The notes under the pieces: generated by a model
Seen by the model: only the letters and a program-made list of their open reading frames with translations
What the model was told of the DNA's origin: nothing
Databases searched by the model: none
Position numbers and translations under genes: made by a program
Shown here: one piece after another, positions 1 to 8,401 of the stretch
How positions within the stretch are numbered: position 1 is the stretch's first letter
Layout: every line of letters starts with the position of its first letter
Assembly (NCBI GenBank): GCA_944325595.1
Contig: CALVAQ010000016.1
Coordinates: forward strand, 1 to 47,557
From: Candidatus Gastranaerophilales bacterium
GTDB lineage: Bacteria > Cyanobacteriota > Vampirovibrionia > Gastranaerophilales > Gastranaerophilaceae
Length of the DNA stretch: 47,557 bases
Direction: 5' to 3'

Positions 1-190
1 AGAGAGGGGATGAGAACTTGTTCGAATCCTTCCGTAGCAAAAAAGCCCTCTATCGAGAGCTTTTTAATGGCTGGGGCACTCTGCCGAATCAATATGACTA
101 AATGTCATATTGAAGAGAGGGGATGAGAACTTGTTCGAATCCTTCCGTAGCAAAAAAGCCCTCTATCGAGAGCTTTTTAATGGCTGGGGC
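1..190 (-). repeat. Tandem repeat carrying the 3' tail of tRNA-Gln
   Basis: Positions 1-77 and 114-190 are the same 77-base sequence, offset by 113 bases; only the last part of each 113-base period (78-113) is seen once. Read on the minus strand, each copy starts with the last ten bases of tRNA-Gln (GCCCCAGCCA) and continues into a terminator-like hairpin (152-178, copy at 39-65). It also contains a 15-base sequence (133-147, copy at 20-34) that is the exact reverse complement of the tRNA-Gln T-arm 3' half at 190-204. The single-copy part 78-113 holds a perfect hairpin with arms TCAATATGAC/GTCATATTGA. The window starts inside the array, so its full length is unknown. Confidence 0.9.
152..178 (-). 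terminator. Terminator-like hairpin after tRNA-Gln
   Basis: On the minus strand, a stem with an A-rich 5' arm and a run of six T follows directly after the tRNA 3' end (stem AAAAAGCTCTC/GAGGGCTTTTT with one mismatch). It is repeated at 39-65 as part of the tandem unit, so the locus carries two terminators in series. Confidence 0.6.
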
Positions 191-256
191 GGAAGGATTC
201 GAACCTCCGGAATGGCTGGACCAAAACCAGCTGCCTTACCACTTGGCGACGCCCCA
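181..256 (-). tRNA. tRNA-Gln (anticodon TTG)
   Basis: The minus strand folds as a complete cloverleaf of 76 bases including an encoded CCA (181-183). The acceptor stem begins with U1-A72, typical of bacterial tRNA-Gln. The anticodon loop TTTTGGT gives anticodon TTG, flanked by stem CTGG/CCAG. The T-arm contains GGTTCGAATCC. Discriminator base is G. A sigma70-type promoter lies upstream and a tandem repeat of its 3' tail lies downstream. With gatA in the same window, Gln-tRNA may be made by transamidation, but that is inference. Confidence 0.95.
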
Positions 257-288
257 ATATGGTTGTTTTCTTGCGTGTCCGCCATATT

Positions 289-317
289 ATAGTATCGAGC
301 ACATAACGTCATGTCAA
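289..317 (-). promoter_or_regulatory. Promoter of tRNA-Gln
   Basis: On the minus strand a perfect -35 hexamer TTGACA (312-317) is separated by 17 bases from TACTAT (289-294). Transcription would begin near 282, about 26 bases before the mature tRNA. Confidence 0.7.
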
Positions 318-425
318 GAAATTTTTTATTACATTTATTAATCAAAAATGATATTTTGTATAATATTGCGGGTATATATTTATATATAAGGACAAATTTT
401 TAATTTATTATTCAAAGGAGCAAAT

Positions 426-680
426 ATGGAACAAATTAACTCTATCAACGCAGCCTCTCCTGCAGCAAATCAGGCAAATACCGACAAAAATACAGAAAAA
501 CTAAAAGAGCTTGTCCAAAAGTATAATTTTGATTACTTTGATTTGGATAACGACGGAAAACTTTCAGGAGCAGAAGCAGCTAAACTCCGCCAGATATTTA
601 ATTCCGTTGACTTTGATGTAGATGATGAAGATGCAATTGACGAATCATCATTTAATGATGCATTATCTGATTATCAATAA
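426..680 (+). CDS. Small EF-hand calcium-binding protein
   Basis: 84-residue acidic protein. Residues 39-50 (DLDNDGKLSGAE) are a canonical 12-residue EF-hand loop with Asp at 1, 3 and 5, Gly at 6 and Glu at 12. Residues 64-76 look like a second, degenerate loop: Asp/Glu at 1, 3 and 5, Ile at 8, then Phe, but Ser instead of the final Glu. So one good and one weak calcium site are predicted. No signal peptide is visible, so it is probably cytoplasmic. Ribosome binding site AAAGGAG precedes the ATG. It is monocistronic: a strong hairpin terminator follows at 681-715. The precise role is unknown; calcium buffering or signalling is a guess. Confidence 0.85.
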   Translation: MEQINSINAASPAANQANTDKNTEKLKELVQKYNFDYFDLDNDGKLSGAEAAKLRQIFNSVDFDVDDEDAIDESSFNDALSDYQ

Positions 681-715
681 AACTAAAAAGCCTTCAGAAA
701 GAAGGCTTTTTAGTT
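681..715. terminator. Bidirectional terminator
   Basis: Perfect 15-bp stem AACTAAAAAGCCTTC / GAAGGCTTTTTAGTT with a 5-base loop. A-tract and T-tract on both sides let it end both the EF-hand gene (+) and the convergent gene at 710-901 (-), whose stop codon lies inside the right arm. Confidence 0.85.
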
Positions 716-901
716 AAATAAACCAAGCTGTTTTCCTTTGCTGTTTTTCTTGTAAACTTCATATTCAAAACAGCCTATGTCATATACAGCAACAGGATTG
801 TCTGCCAAATCCTTTATTCTGCCCTGTCCGACAGAGCAGTATTTGATATACTTGCAAAAGCTGCAGACTTTCCATTTTTCGTCAATTGATTTCTTTTTCA
901 T
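710..901 (-). CDS. Small cysteine-containing protein, unknown
   Basis: 63-residue lysine-rich protein with Cys13, Cys16, Cys22 and Cys44. The CSFC motif plus two further cysteines could hold a zinc ion or an iron-sulfur cluster, but no named family is recognised. No signal peptide or membrane segment is seen. The stop codon overlaps the shared terminator at 681-715, and the gene converges on the EF-hand gene. Being short, it is called mainly because of its terminator, its isolated position and its cysteine pattern. Confidence 0.55.
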   Translation of the reverse strand: MKKKSIDEKWKVCSFCKYIKYCSVGQGRIKDLADNPVAVYDIGCFEYEVYKKNSKGKQLGLFN

Positions 902-936
902 ATTCGCATTTTATATAAAAACTCAGAAATATTCCA

Positions 937-1476
937 TTATTTGTATTGCGAAAAGAAAATCATATCACCGAAACCGCCTTTATACTCATTAAGCCTGTTT
1001 CTTGCTCTTTCTTGCAAGTTTTCGTTATTTATTTTGTCGTAGGCTTTCTGCATATTTGCTTCCATTTCTTTTACAGTTGTCATGTCATTTTCCTGCTTTG
1101 CAAGATTGGCAATTTCTGCACAGTACAATATTTCTTCCTCAGGAACAAGAAATTTCTCCTTTTTTCTGTCTGCTTTTATTTTTACAGACTCTTTCAAAAC
1201 ATCTAAAGGTAAATATTTTTGGTCTTTTAATTGATATCGCACAAATCCTGTCTGCGAATACATATTGTTTTTCTTTACCCAATCAATAGGTAAATCATTT
1301 GTCTCTTTTTCCCAGGCAAGAGCAATCTCTTTTGCGGATTCATTTCCGTCTGGAAGATACTCTCTTTTTTGATACAACGGTTTTTTCTTAGTGCTGAAAA
1401 CAATTTTATCTTCCCAGTGTCCATTAAAACTTTGATATTTGGGATAACTTGAACTAATAATTGTGTTTATTTTCAT
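937..1476 (-). CDS. Unknown protein with N-terminal FNG tag
   Basis: 179 residues, basic and charged, no signal peptide or membrane helix. The start MKINTII...SFNG (motif at residues 16-19) matches the N-terminal pattern of two other proteins in this window (9739-10767 and 26326-27756). The C-terminal half (about 100-170) is strongly helical and charged. The start is supported by a GAGG ribosome binding site. Upstream on the minus strand is the PPi-PFK gene with its own terminator, so this gene has its own promoter. No family or function can be assigned. Confidence 0.75.
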   Translation of the reverse strand: MKINTIISSSYPKYQSFNGHWEDKIVFSTKKKPLYQKREYLPDGNESAKEIALAWEKETNDLPIDWVKKNNMYSQTGFVRYQLKDQKYLPLDVLKESVKIKADRKKEKFLVPEEEILYCAEIANLAKQENDMTTVKEMEANMQKAYDKINNENLQERARNRLNEYKGGFGDMIFFSQYK

Positions 1477-1567
1477 TTAATAACCTCTTCCTTAATTAAG
1501 CCCGCAGTTTGAAAACACACTTAAAAAAATTTTTTTGCTATTTATATTATAATTTTTACAAATATTA

Positions 1568-1601
1568 AAAAAGCGGATTTGAATTTTCAAATCCGCTTTT
1601 T
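1568..1601 (-). terminator. Terminator of the PPi-PFK gene
   Basis: Stem GCGGATTTGA/TCAAATCCGC with a 4-base loop, extended by A/T pairs on both sides, just after the stop codon at 1609. The T-tract reads in the minus direction, and the hairpin is symmetrical enough to work both ways. Confidence 0.85.
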
Positions 1602-1608
1602 CTCTTTT

Positions 1609-3294
1609 CTATACTCTTGCGAGTTTTGCTTCGCTTTCGAGTTTCAATGTTTGAGTTGTGATATCACATACTTCCGATGGTCCCCAATATTGAATTGAAC
1701 CGGGGAAGAGATATCTGTCATTAATTGCCCAGTCTTCTCTGTTTGCTTCGAGTTTTTTGAATACCGGACCATCCAGTCTGACAAGAGCTTTTTGAATTAC
1801 CGGTTTCATATGTCCGTGACGTCTTTCCATATTCATCATCATTGTTAGAGGAACACCGCCAGCAACCCATTCAGAAGAAGGAGCAGTGAGGTTTCTGACA
1901 GAAGAAAGGTATCCAGTCAAACCGGATTGAATCAATGCATATGCATTAAAACCTAATGCATAACAGTAATTTGCATCAAAGTTTGACGGGAAAGCACATC
2001 TGCCTTCATATCCGAAGAAATGGCACTGGTCGGAGAATTTACCCATAAACTCGCCTTGAGTTTTCATTTCATCGAGTTTTACTTTAATCATTTCGATAAG
2101 AAGTTTTTCTGTCTCGATTTTTGAAACCTGAACATTACCATGCGGGTCTCTGTCCATAAGCAACTGTGCTTTAATCAATACAGGCAGAGATTCAAATACT
2201 TTTGCGTTTTCAGGTTCGAGTCTGCTTTCAATAAAATTGAATCTGTCAGCAGGAACAGTCAATTTGTTGTAAGAAGCATCCTGTTCCAGTGTAGACATTA
2301 CATCGTTGAGATTTGCAATCATTGTTTTCATCTCGGGGATGAATTCAATCAAACCTTCCGGAATAAGAGCTACACCGAAATTTTTACCGGCATTGGCACG
2401 TCTTGCAATGATGTCAGCCATGTAGTCAACAATCTGTTTTAGTGACATTTTCTTTTCTTCAACTTCTTCTGAAATCAAAGTGATATTCGGCTGTGTCTGC
2501 AAAGCAACTTCAAGAGCCACGTGAGTAGCACTTCTGCCCATAACTTTAACAAAGTGCCAGTATTTTTTAGCTGAATTAACGTCTCTTTGAATGTTTCCGA
2601 CGAGTTCTGCATATGTTTTTGTAGCAGTGTCGAAACCGAAAGAGATTTCGATTTGCTCATTTTTCAAGTCGCCGTCAATTGTTTTAGGACAGCCTATTAC
2701 TTGAATTCCTGCATTTTTTGCAACAAACCATTCGGCAAGCATAGCAGCATTTGTATTTGAATCGTCGCCGCCGATGATAACAATACCTGAAATATTCAAT
2801 TTTCTGCAGTTTTCAAGCGATTTTTCAAACTGTTCTTCTGTTTCAAGTTTTGTTCTGCCGGAGCCGATAATATCAAAACCGCCGGTGTTTCTGTATGCAT
2901 CAATTATTTCATCGTTAAATTCTATGTATTGTCCGTCAATAATACCTGAAGGACCGCCTAAAAATCCGTACAATTTGCTGTTCGGATTAGCCTGTTTGAG
3001 TGCATCATAAAGACCTGCAACTACATTGTGACCGCCGGGTGCTTGTCCGCCGGATAGGATTACACCGACATTTCTTGCTGCAAATTCCTGCTCGTCACCG
3101 GATTTGAAAGTAACGGTGCATTTTCCGTATGTGTTTTCAAAAAGTTTCTTGATTTGTTCTTGGTCTTTTACACATTCAGTTTTGTCGCCTTCAATAACAG
3201 CAACTTTTTTGATACCTGCTGCAAGTGTAGAAGGCAAAACGGGTTTGAATTCCAATCTCGCTTTTTGAAGCGGTGAAAGTTCTTTTGTTGTCAT
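1609..3294 (-). CDS. pfp: Pyrophosphate-fructose-6-phosphate 1-phosphotransferase, long type
   Basis: 561 residues, the size of the long PPi-dependent phosphofructokinases of plants, spirochaetes and chlamydiae. It phosphorylates fructose 6-phosphate with pyrophosphate, reversibly, in cytoplasmic glycolysis/gluconeogenesis. Visible motifs: [10 protein letters not shown] (81-90), [11 protein letters not shown] (111-121), [10 protein letters not shown] (175-184), PKTIDGD (203-209), [10 protein letters not shown] (221-230) and [11 protein letters not shown] (252-262). GGDDS rather than GGDGS, together with the Lys in PKTIDGD, marks PPi rather than ATP as phosphoryl donor. ATG start with GAGG upstream, and its own terminator. 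Together with adhE and glgC it suits an energy-sparing fermenter. Confidence 0.95.
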   Translation of the reverse strand: MTTKELSPLQKARLEFKPVLPSTLAAGIKKVAVIEGDKTECVKDQEQIKKLFENTYGKCTVTFKSGDEQEFAARNVGVILSGGQAPGGHNVVAGLYDALKQANPNSKLYGFLGGPSGIIDGQYIEFNDEIIDAYRNTGGFDIIGSGRTKLETEEQFEKSLENCRKLNISGIVIIGGDDSNTNAAMLAEWFVAKNAGIQVIGCPKTIDGDLKNEQIEISFGFDTATKTYAELVGNIQRDVNSAKKYWHFVKVMGRSATHVALEVALQTQPNITLISEEVEEKKMSLKQIVDYMADIIARRANAGKNFGVALIPEGLIEFIPEMKTMIANLNDVMSTLEQDASYNKLTVPADRFNFIESRLEPENAKVFESLPVLIKAQLLMDRDPHGNVQVSKIETEKLLIEMIKVKLDEMKTQGEFMGKFSDQCHFFGYEGRCAFPSNFDANYCYALGFNAYALIQSGLTGYLSSVRNLTAPSSEWVAGGVPLTMMMNMERRHGHMKPVIQKALVRLDGPVFKKLEANREDWAINDRYLFPGSIQYWGPSEVCDITTQTLKLESEAKLARV

Positions 3295-3378
3295 AATTCT
3301 ATAACCTCATTTTGTAATAATTTTCATGTAAGATTCTAGCACGAAAATATTTTTAAAAAAATTTGCGGACGAGGTTAT

Positions 3379-3858
3379 TTAATAATATCTGGTCAAGCTG
3401 ACATTTTGGATGTCGTATCTTGGTTTCCCGTTTTTCATAAACTTTTTTGCATAAATCATCAGGTTTTTCATCGGTCTGTTATAAAAAAGTGATTTAACAA
3501 AGTTAGATGCTTCTTCTTTCTTTTGAGCAAGCGGCAGATTTGTTGACCAGATTCTTTCAAGACAGGCTGCATCAGGACCCGTTACGACAGTATTGCCGAT
3601 TCTTGCTATACTCTGGTATCCTTCTTGCAGAAAAGAATCGCCGGTTGCCCGTCTCAATGCAGCTCTTAATTCCGCATCCTCGGGTTTACCCTGTTTTATT
3701 CTTCTGACAAAAGCCTTTATTACATCTATAAATACGTCTCCTTTTGTGTATATTAGGTCATCTACCTGAACATAAGTAACAGGAATGGCAGCTTTAAATG
3801 CCGTGGTGTGAGATTGCTTGGATGTATAGTATTTGTTTGATGCAGAAGAGACGTACAT
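3379..3858 (-). CDS. Unknown basic protein
   Basis: 159 residues from the ATG at 3858, chosen because GGAG lies six bases upstream; an in-frame TTG at 3897 would add 13 residues but has no such site. The protein begins MYVSSASNKYYTSKQS, is basic, and has a central helical part with paired arginines (FVRRIKQGKPEDAELRAALRR). No signal peptide, membrane helix or known domain is recognised. It lies upstream of pfp on the same strand with an ~84-base gap, so it may share or precede the pfp promoter. Function unknown. Confidence 0.65.
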   Translation of the reverse strand: MYVSSASNKYYTSKQSHTTAFKAAIPVTYVQVDDLIYTKGDVFIDVIKAFVRRIKQGKPEDAELRAALRRATGDSFLQEGYQSIARIGNTVVTGPDAACLERIWSTNLPLAQKKEEASNFVKSLFYNRPMKNLMIYAKKFMKNGKPRYDIQNVSLTRYY

Positions 3859-4057
3859 GTTTTTCTCCGTTTTGTCGAACAAAAACTTATGAAGCAAATT
3901 TTTTGTTACGTTTGGATATACAATTTCAAGAAACTTTACATTAAAAAATTTGTAAAAAGTACACTTCTTCTCCTTTTTTTATTGTTGTTAATTCCTGCAA
4001 AGCCTCTTTACCGCAGGAAAAATACGGGCATTGCTTTTTTTTTCAAAACATAAGATA

Positions 4058-6055
4058 ATGTATCGTATGAGAAGAGAATTAATTTTAGCCCTAGCTTTAA
4101 CACTTGCATTGTCTCCGTTATCAGTCAGTGCAAAAATGTCTCCGGAAGCATACAAACTTTTTCAAGAAACAAATGTTCTGGAAAAAGATGCTAACTATCC
4201 TCTTGCGATAGAAAAAATAAAAAGTGCAATAGAAATTTCTCCGGAAGAAGCTATTTTGTATATAAAACTCGGCGGCATATATTCAGAAATGGGCGACTGG
4301 GAAAATGCCCTTGTTGCTTACAAAAAGGCAGTGAAAATAAAGCCGAATGATGCAGTTGTTTATATCAGCATTGGCAATATCCTGCAGCAGCAGCACGACT
4401 ATGACAATGCATTTGCAGCATACAATCAGGCTTTGACTATATTTCCCGAATACAAATACAATTATCTGAACCTTGCTAACGTAAAATCTTTACAGGGTGA
4501 CAATCAGGAAGCCATCAAATATTTTAAAACATTTCTGGGATATTACCCTGATGATGTGGAAGCAAGAGAAAACCTCGCTTCTATTTATCTGAAACTGGAC
4601 AAATATCAAGATGCAGCAGATGAATATGCAACTTTGTACACAAAAGATCCTGCTGGTTTCAACGAATATCCGAACTACGGGCTTGCTTTGCTTCGCTCCG
4701 GTGATTATACAAATGCAGTAGAAATGCTTAAAAAAGCCGTACGTATAAACACAAACGATTATGCATCTCATGCAAATCTGGCTCTGGCTTATGTCAGACT
4801 GTCTAAAGATGAACTGGCGTTGATTGAATTCAGAAATGCATTCCAGATTAAGCCTGATTTGAACGATATTAAACTTGATTATGCAAATTTGCTGGCTGAT
4901 ATGGGAAAAACCCAGGATGCGATAAATGTTTATAAAGAATACATTCAATACAAGCCAAAAGATGCAGCTGCATACTACAATCTCGGTATCACATATCAAA
5001 AAATCCAAAAATATGATGAAGCAATTGCAGTATACAAAAAAGCTGTCGAATTGAATCCGTCTAATATTGATGCAAAAAAAGAACTCGGCAGAACATATCA
5101 CCTCTGCAAAAATTATCAAGATGCAATAAAAGTGTATGATGAACTTCTTGCACAGGACAAAAATGATTACAATACATTGTTCAATAAAGCAATAGCCCTA
5201 CACGCAATGGGAAATTATGAAAATGCAATTTCTATATACAAAACACTTTATGAACAAAGAACTGAACCGAAAGTCAAAGAATATTTGAACAAAGCATATC
5301 TTGCTCTCGGCGATTCTTATATGAAACAAGGGGCACAGAAAAAAGCATTGAACTGCTACGAAGAAGCTTCGAGTTTGAATTCCGACAATGCTGATGCTCT
5401 TAGAGCACAGGCTCTTGCATATGAATCAATGGGTTCAAAAACAAAAGCTCTTGAACAATTTGAAAAAGCACTTGCTGTTGAGCCGGAAAATCAGGATACG
5501 CTTGTTGATTACGGAATGACTTTATCAAAATACGATATGGAAGAAGAAGCACAAATAGTCTTCAATAAAGCATTGTCTTTAAACAGCAAAAATTCCTATG
5601 CTCATATCGGACTGGCTGATTCTTATGCAAAACAAAAGAATTATGAAAAAGCAATTTTTGAATATCAAAAAGCGCTGGAAATTGACCCTAACAACGAAGA
5701 TACTTTGATAAAGCTCGGAAATGTTTATAAAGCAAAATCAGAAACAAAAGCGGCACTTGAACAGTACAAAAAAGTTACCGCAATGAATTTGAAAAATACA
5801 AATGCAATGTATAATTCAGGATTGTGTTATGCTGAATTGGATGAACTGGATAATGCAAAAAAAGCTTTCAGCAGTGTGATAGCAATAGATCCGAATTATG
5901 CATATGCTTATTATGCTCTTGCTATGGCATATGAAAAAGAAAACAACTATTCTGCTGCTGTTGCAAATTACGAAAAATTTATGAACCTGACAGAAGATAA
6001 CAATATGAAAACTCAGGTTAAGGCACAGATAGAATACTTGAAATCAAAAATCTGA
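4058..6055 (+). CDS. Secreted tetratricopeptide repeat protein
   Basis: About 665 residues. A Sec signal peptide (MRRELILALALTLALSPLSVSA) is followed almost entirely by 34-residue TPR units, roughly seventeen, with typical signatures such as AYYNLGITYQKIQKYDEAI and consensus Pro/Asn at unit ends (IKPN, LNPSN, IDPNN). It is therefore a long exported superhelical scaffold for protein-protein contacts, probably periplasmic. Start is ATG 4058 or ATG 4067; neither has a strong ribosome binding site, and the T-rich stretch upstream is non-coding. The stop overlaps the next start (TGATG), so it is translationally coupled to the secreted protein at 6055 and the YkgJ-type protein at 6486. Partner unknown. 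Confidence 0.85.
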   Translation: MYRMRRELILALALTLALSPLSVSAKMSPEAYKLFQETNVLEKDANYPLAIEKIKSAIEISPEEAILYIKLGGIYSEMGDWENALVAYKKAVKIKPNDAVVYISIGNILQQQHDYDNAFAAYNQALTIFPEYKYNYLNLANVKSLQGDNQEAIKYFKTFLGYYPDDVEARENLASIYLKLDKYQDAADEYATLYTKDPAGFNEYPNYGLALLRSGDYTNAVEMLKKAVRINTNDYASHANLALAYVRLSKDELALIEFRNAFQIKPDLNDIKLDYANLLADMGKTQDAINVYKEYIQYKPKDAAAYYNLGITYQKIQKYDEAIAVYKKAVELNPSNIDAKKELGRTYHLCKNYQDAIKVYDELLAQDKNDYNTLFNKAIALHAMGNYENAISIYKTLYEQRTEPKVKEYLNKAYLALGDSYMKQGAQKKALNCYEEASSLNSDNADALRAQALAYESMGSKTKALEQFEKALAVEPENQDTLVDYGMTLSKYDMEEEAQIVFNKALSLNSKNSYAHIGLADSYAKQKNYEKAIFEYQKALEIDPNNEDTLIKLGNVYKAKSETKAALEQYKKVTAMNLKNTNAMYNSGLCYAELDELDNAKKAFSSVIAIDPNYAYAYYALAMAYEKENNYSAAVANYEKFMNLTEDNNMKTQVKAQIEYLKSKI

Positions 6056-6486
6056 TGAGTCGCAATATTTTTAAAACCTTTATAGCCGCAGGATTTGCTT
6101 TTTGTATTTTGTTTTGCTGTGCATTCAAATGGGGAAACATAGGGGAAAAAGGTGCGCTTTTATATTTCAGTTCACAGCCAATTTATAAAGAGAATGTAAA
6201 AAACGTCGGAAGAGCATTTTTGTCTGGAGAAAAGGTGTATTACTTCCTTTATAATCCAAAGGGGTTCAAAGATGATTATATAAGAGTTCAAATAGTCAAA
6301 AAGAGTGACAAGACAAGACACTGGGGATACAATATTTACTGGTCAAAAGATTTTCATATAGACAGTTCCAAAAATGATTTTTCCTCTTACTTTGTAATAA
6401 ATGAACCCGGATATTATTTTATGCAGATATTCTCTTTCGATGATTTTGACCGTGTTGTTGCCAGAAATGATTTTTGGATACGTTGA
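6055..6486 (+). CDS. Secreted or membrane-anchored unknown protein
   Basis: 143 residues. N-terminal hydrophobic segment (FIAAGFAFCILFCCAF, about 9-24) acts as a signal peptide or anchor; cysteines at its end could allow lipid attachment, but no clean lipobox is seen. The rest is rich in aromatic residues and beta-like (VYYFLYNPKGF, NEPGYYFMQIFSFDDFD), consistent with a small beta-sandwich. The start overlaps the TPR gene stop by one base and its own stop overlaps the next start the same way. Coupled expression suggests that the three products act in one envelope process. No family recognised. Confidence 0.8.
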   Translation: MSRNIFKTFIAAGFAFCILFCCAFKWGNIGEKGALLYFSSQPIYKENVKNVGRAFLSGEKVYYFLYNPKGFKDDYIRVQIVKKSDKTRHWGYNIYWSKDFHIDSSKNDFSSYFVINEPGYYFMQIFSFDDFDRVVARNDFWIR

Positions 6487-6893
6487 TGCTTAAAAATATT
6501 TTTTTATATCTCCAATTTTATTTTTACAAACTTTTTACCTCAAAATACAAAATAAAAGGTAAATGCAACCGCTGCGGAGAATGCTGCAAAAATATTGTTT
6601 TTATGATTGAAGATGAATATGTAAAAACGGAAGAGCAGTTTGAGAGTTTAAAAGGGTTTGACAAAAAGTACAACCATTTTGAAATAAACGGAAAGAATGA
6701 AAACGGCGTTCTGCTTTTCAAATGTAAATCACTGAGTGAGAACAATATGTGCAGGGATTATCTTTTCAGGTCTCTGTATTGCCGTGCGTATCCGATGGTA
6801 AATGACAAGATACGTCTGGGCGGTTGTGAAACATTTGAGTCCTGCGGATATGAGATAGTAAAAGACAAAGAATTTTCAGAATTTTTAAAATAG
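6486..6893 (+). CDS. YkgJ-type cysteine-cluster protein
   Basis: 135 residues from the ATG at 6486, which overlaps the preceding stop (TGATG). Residues 27-34 read CNRCGECC, the CxxCxxCC signature of the YkgJ (UPF0153) zinc/iron-chelating family. Further cysteines follow in CKSL, MCRDY, YCRAYP, GGCETF and SCGYE, with the CRAYP motif typical of the family. A short hydrophobic N-terminus (residues 4-16) may dock it at the membrane. The family's biochemical role is not settled; a metal cluster is expected. It is the last gene of a three-gene coupled set with the TPR protein and a secreted unknown. Confidence 0.85.
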   Translation: MLKNIFLYLQFYFYKLFTSKYKIKGKCNRCGECCKNIVFMIEDEYVKTEEQFESLKGFDKKYNHFEINGKNENGVLLFKCKSLSENNMCRDYLFRSLYCRAYPMVNDKIRLGGCETFESCGYEIVKDKEFSEFLK

Positions 6894-7037
6894 AGATTTT
6901 TGTTAAAAAACATTTACAAACTGCTGTTTTTAGTCAATTTGGACTTTTGTTTTGTTTTAGCAGATATGTGTAGTGTAACCATGCCTGAAATATCAAAAAA
7001 GGATATTTCTGCATGCAAGATGAAAGGGTGCGCCTGA

Positions 7038-7595
7038 TTGATTATTCGTAATGAATATGTGAAAAAAGGTCTCGACTTTGCAGGAAAATACTTGCATGCT
7101 CCCGAGCAAAGGCTGCTTTTGGGTGCGACTGCTCTGGCTACTCAGCCGTTTATTGACATGTACAACAAAAATGTGGATAAAGAGACAAGAATGATGTCTG
7201 TTGCAAGAACGATTGCAAAAATCATTGCAGGCACTCTGGTCGGAGTGGCTGTTCGCCAGGCAGGTATCAGCTTTGTCAAAGCATTTTGTAAATACAAACC
7301 GGTAACAGACGGTGCGGGAAAAATCATTTCTGTGGCAAAACAGACAAACAAAGATTTCTTCGTGCCGATATTGGATAAATTGAGTCTTGATAAGGGTTTG
7401 ACCGTTGAAAAGTTGAACAAGAAATTTAATCTCTACACAAAAGCTCTCGGCACATTTTTTGCTACCGTTGCAATGGTGTTTACAAACTTCCTGCTTGATG
7501 CTCCGTTGACAAAATGGATGACGGGAGTTTTCCACAAAAAAATTGTAAATAAAGAAGCCGAAGCTTCACAAGAAAGAAAGGCGGTTGAAAAATAA
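7038..7595 (+). CDS. Membrane-hairpin protein, unknown family
   Basis: 185 residues from a TTG start that directly follows an in-frame TGA; AAAGG lies about ten bases upstream. Hydrophobic segment 26-40, charged loop NKNVDKETR (43-51), then hydrophobic segment 58-73, and another hydrophobic stretch near 143-163 (FFATVAMVFTNFLLDA). The helix-charged loop-helix layout and loop motif recur in the next gene and twice in 9739-10767. The stop overlaps the next start (TAATG). A short frame beginning ATG 6966 or 6981 ends at the TGA just before the TTG and might couple its translation. Family unknown. Confidence 0.75.
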   Translation: MIIRNEYVKKGLDFAGKYLHAPEQRLLLGATALATQPFIDMYNKNVDKETRMMSVARTIAKIIAGTLVGVAVRQAGISFVKAFCKYKPVTDGAGKIISVAKQTNKDFFVPILDKLSLDKGLTVEKLNKKFNLYTKALGTFFATVAMVFTNFLLDAPLTKWMTGVFHKKIVNKEAEASQERKAVEK

Positions 7596-8338
7596 TGTCT
7601 GTATCCTCCGCTTTTTCCAGATTTTGTCAGTATATGTGGGAAAATTATTCCAAAGACGGCGGCAAGCTCCTTGTGCATATGGGGGCTGCCGGTTGGGTCT
7701 TGAGTTCAATTGCTCAGATTACAATGCTTTTGAGTGATAAAAAAATCGACAAAGATCAAAAGAAATTTCTTTTGCCCCAGGAGGCTGCAGATGCTGTTGT
7801 CAATGTCGGAATGTATTATTCAATATGTGAAGTGATAAAAAAAGGCGGAGACTGGTTAGTTGAAAAAGGTCATCTTTTAACTGACAAAGTAGTAAACGAA
7901 ATTCTGAAACTCAAGCCTGGGGCGATGGAGACAATAACACCAAAAGAGTGGAAAAAGCTCTTTACCTCCAAGGAACTCGGCGGAAAACTCACGAAGATTC
8001 TCGAAAATGCAAAAGATTTGAATATTGTAAAAAATGTTTCCGAAGCAGAAAAAACGAGGATTACTTCTGCTGCACAAAAGGCTCTTGATGTGCTCGAACA
8101 GCACAAAAATAACGTTGGTACAATTTCCGCAATCCTTGCTTCTATTCTTGCATGCAACATTGTTACCCCGATTGTAAGAAACAAACTTGCATCAAATATG
8201 CAAAAGGATTTGCAAAAGAAAGAAGATATAAAACTTGCCAAACATCAGATTTCGAAAAATATTACAATGAAAAATCCTTTGCCGGCTTCATTTAAAGCTT
8301 TTAACAACTATAATTCTTTCTCCGGTTTAAAAATCTGA
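7595..8338 (+). CDS. Membrane-hairpin protein, coupled to the preceding gene
   Basis: 247 residues. Hydrophobic segment 29-46, charged loop DKKIDKDQK (48-56), then a second hydrophobic stretch to about 81, matching the hairpin seen in the preceding gene. A third hydrophobic segment lies near residues 183-197 (TISAILASILACNIV). The middle is a lysine-rich helical region. The C-terminus ends in NNYNSFSGLKI, resembling the F(K/N)G tag that other proteins carry at the N-terminus. Translationally coupled by a TAATG overlap, so both products probably act in one membrane complex. No function is known. Confidence 0.75.
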   Translation: MSVSSAFSRFCQYMWENYSKDGGKLLVHMGAAGWVLSSIAQITMLLSDKKIDKDQKKFLLPQEAADAVVNVGMYYSICEVIKKGGDWLVEKGHLLTDKVVNEILKLKPGAMETITPKEWKKLFTSKELGGKLTKILENAKDLNIVKNVSEAEKTRITSAAQKALDVLEQHKNNVGTISAILASILACNIVTPIVRNKLASNMQKDLQKKEDIKLAKHQISKNITMKNPLPASFKAFNNYNSFSGLKI

Positions 8339-8401
8339 TTGAACAAATGTTATGTTTTTTTTAAACTGAATTAAAAGAATGACAGATAGAGGATAGAATT
8401 T

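Noticed and set aside
110..345. Short open frames over the tRNA-Gln region on both strands
   Set aside because: They overlap the tRNA and its repeats, have no ribosome binding site and no protein-like composition.
4490..5119. Long antisense frame opposite the TPR gene
   Set aside because: Cys/Ile/Phe-rich composition typical of the reverse of an AT-rich TPR gene.
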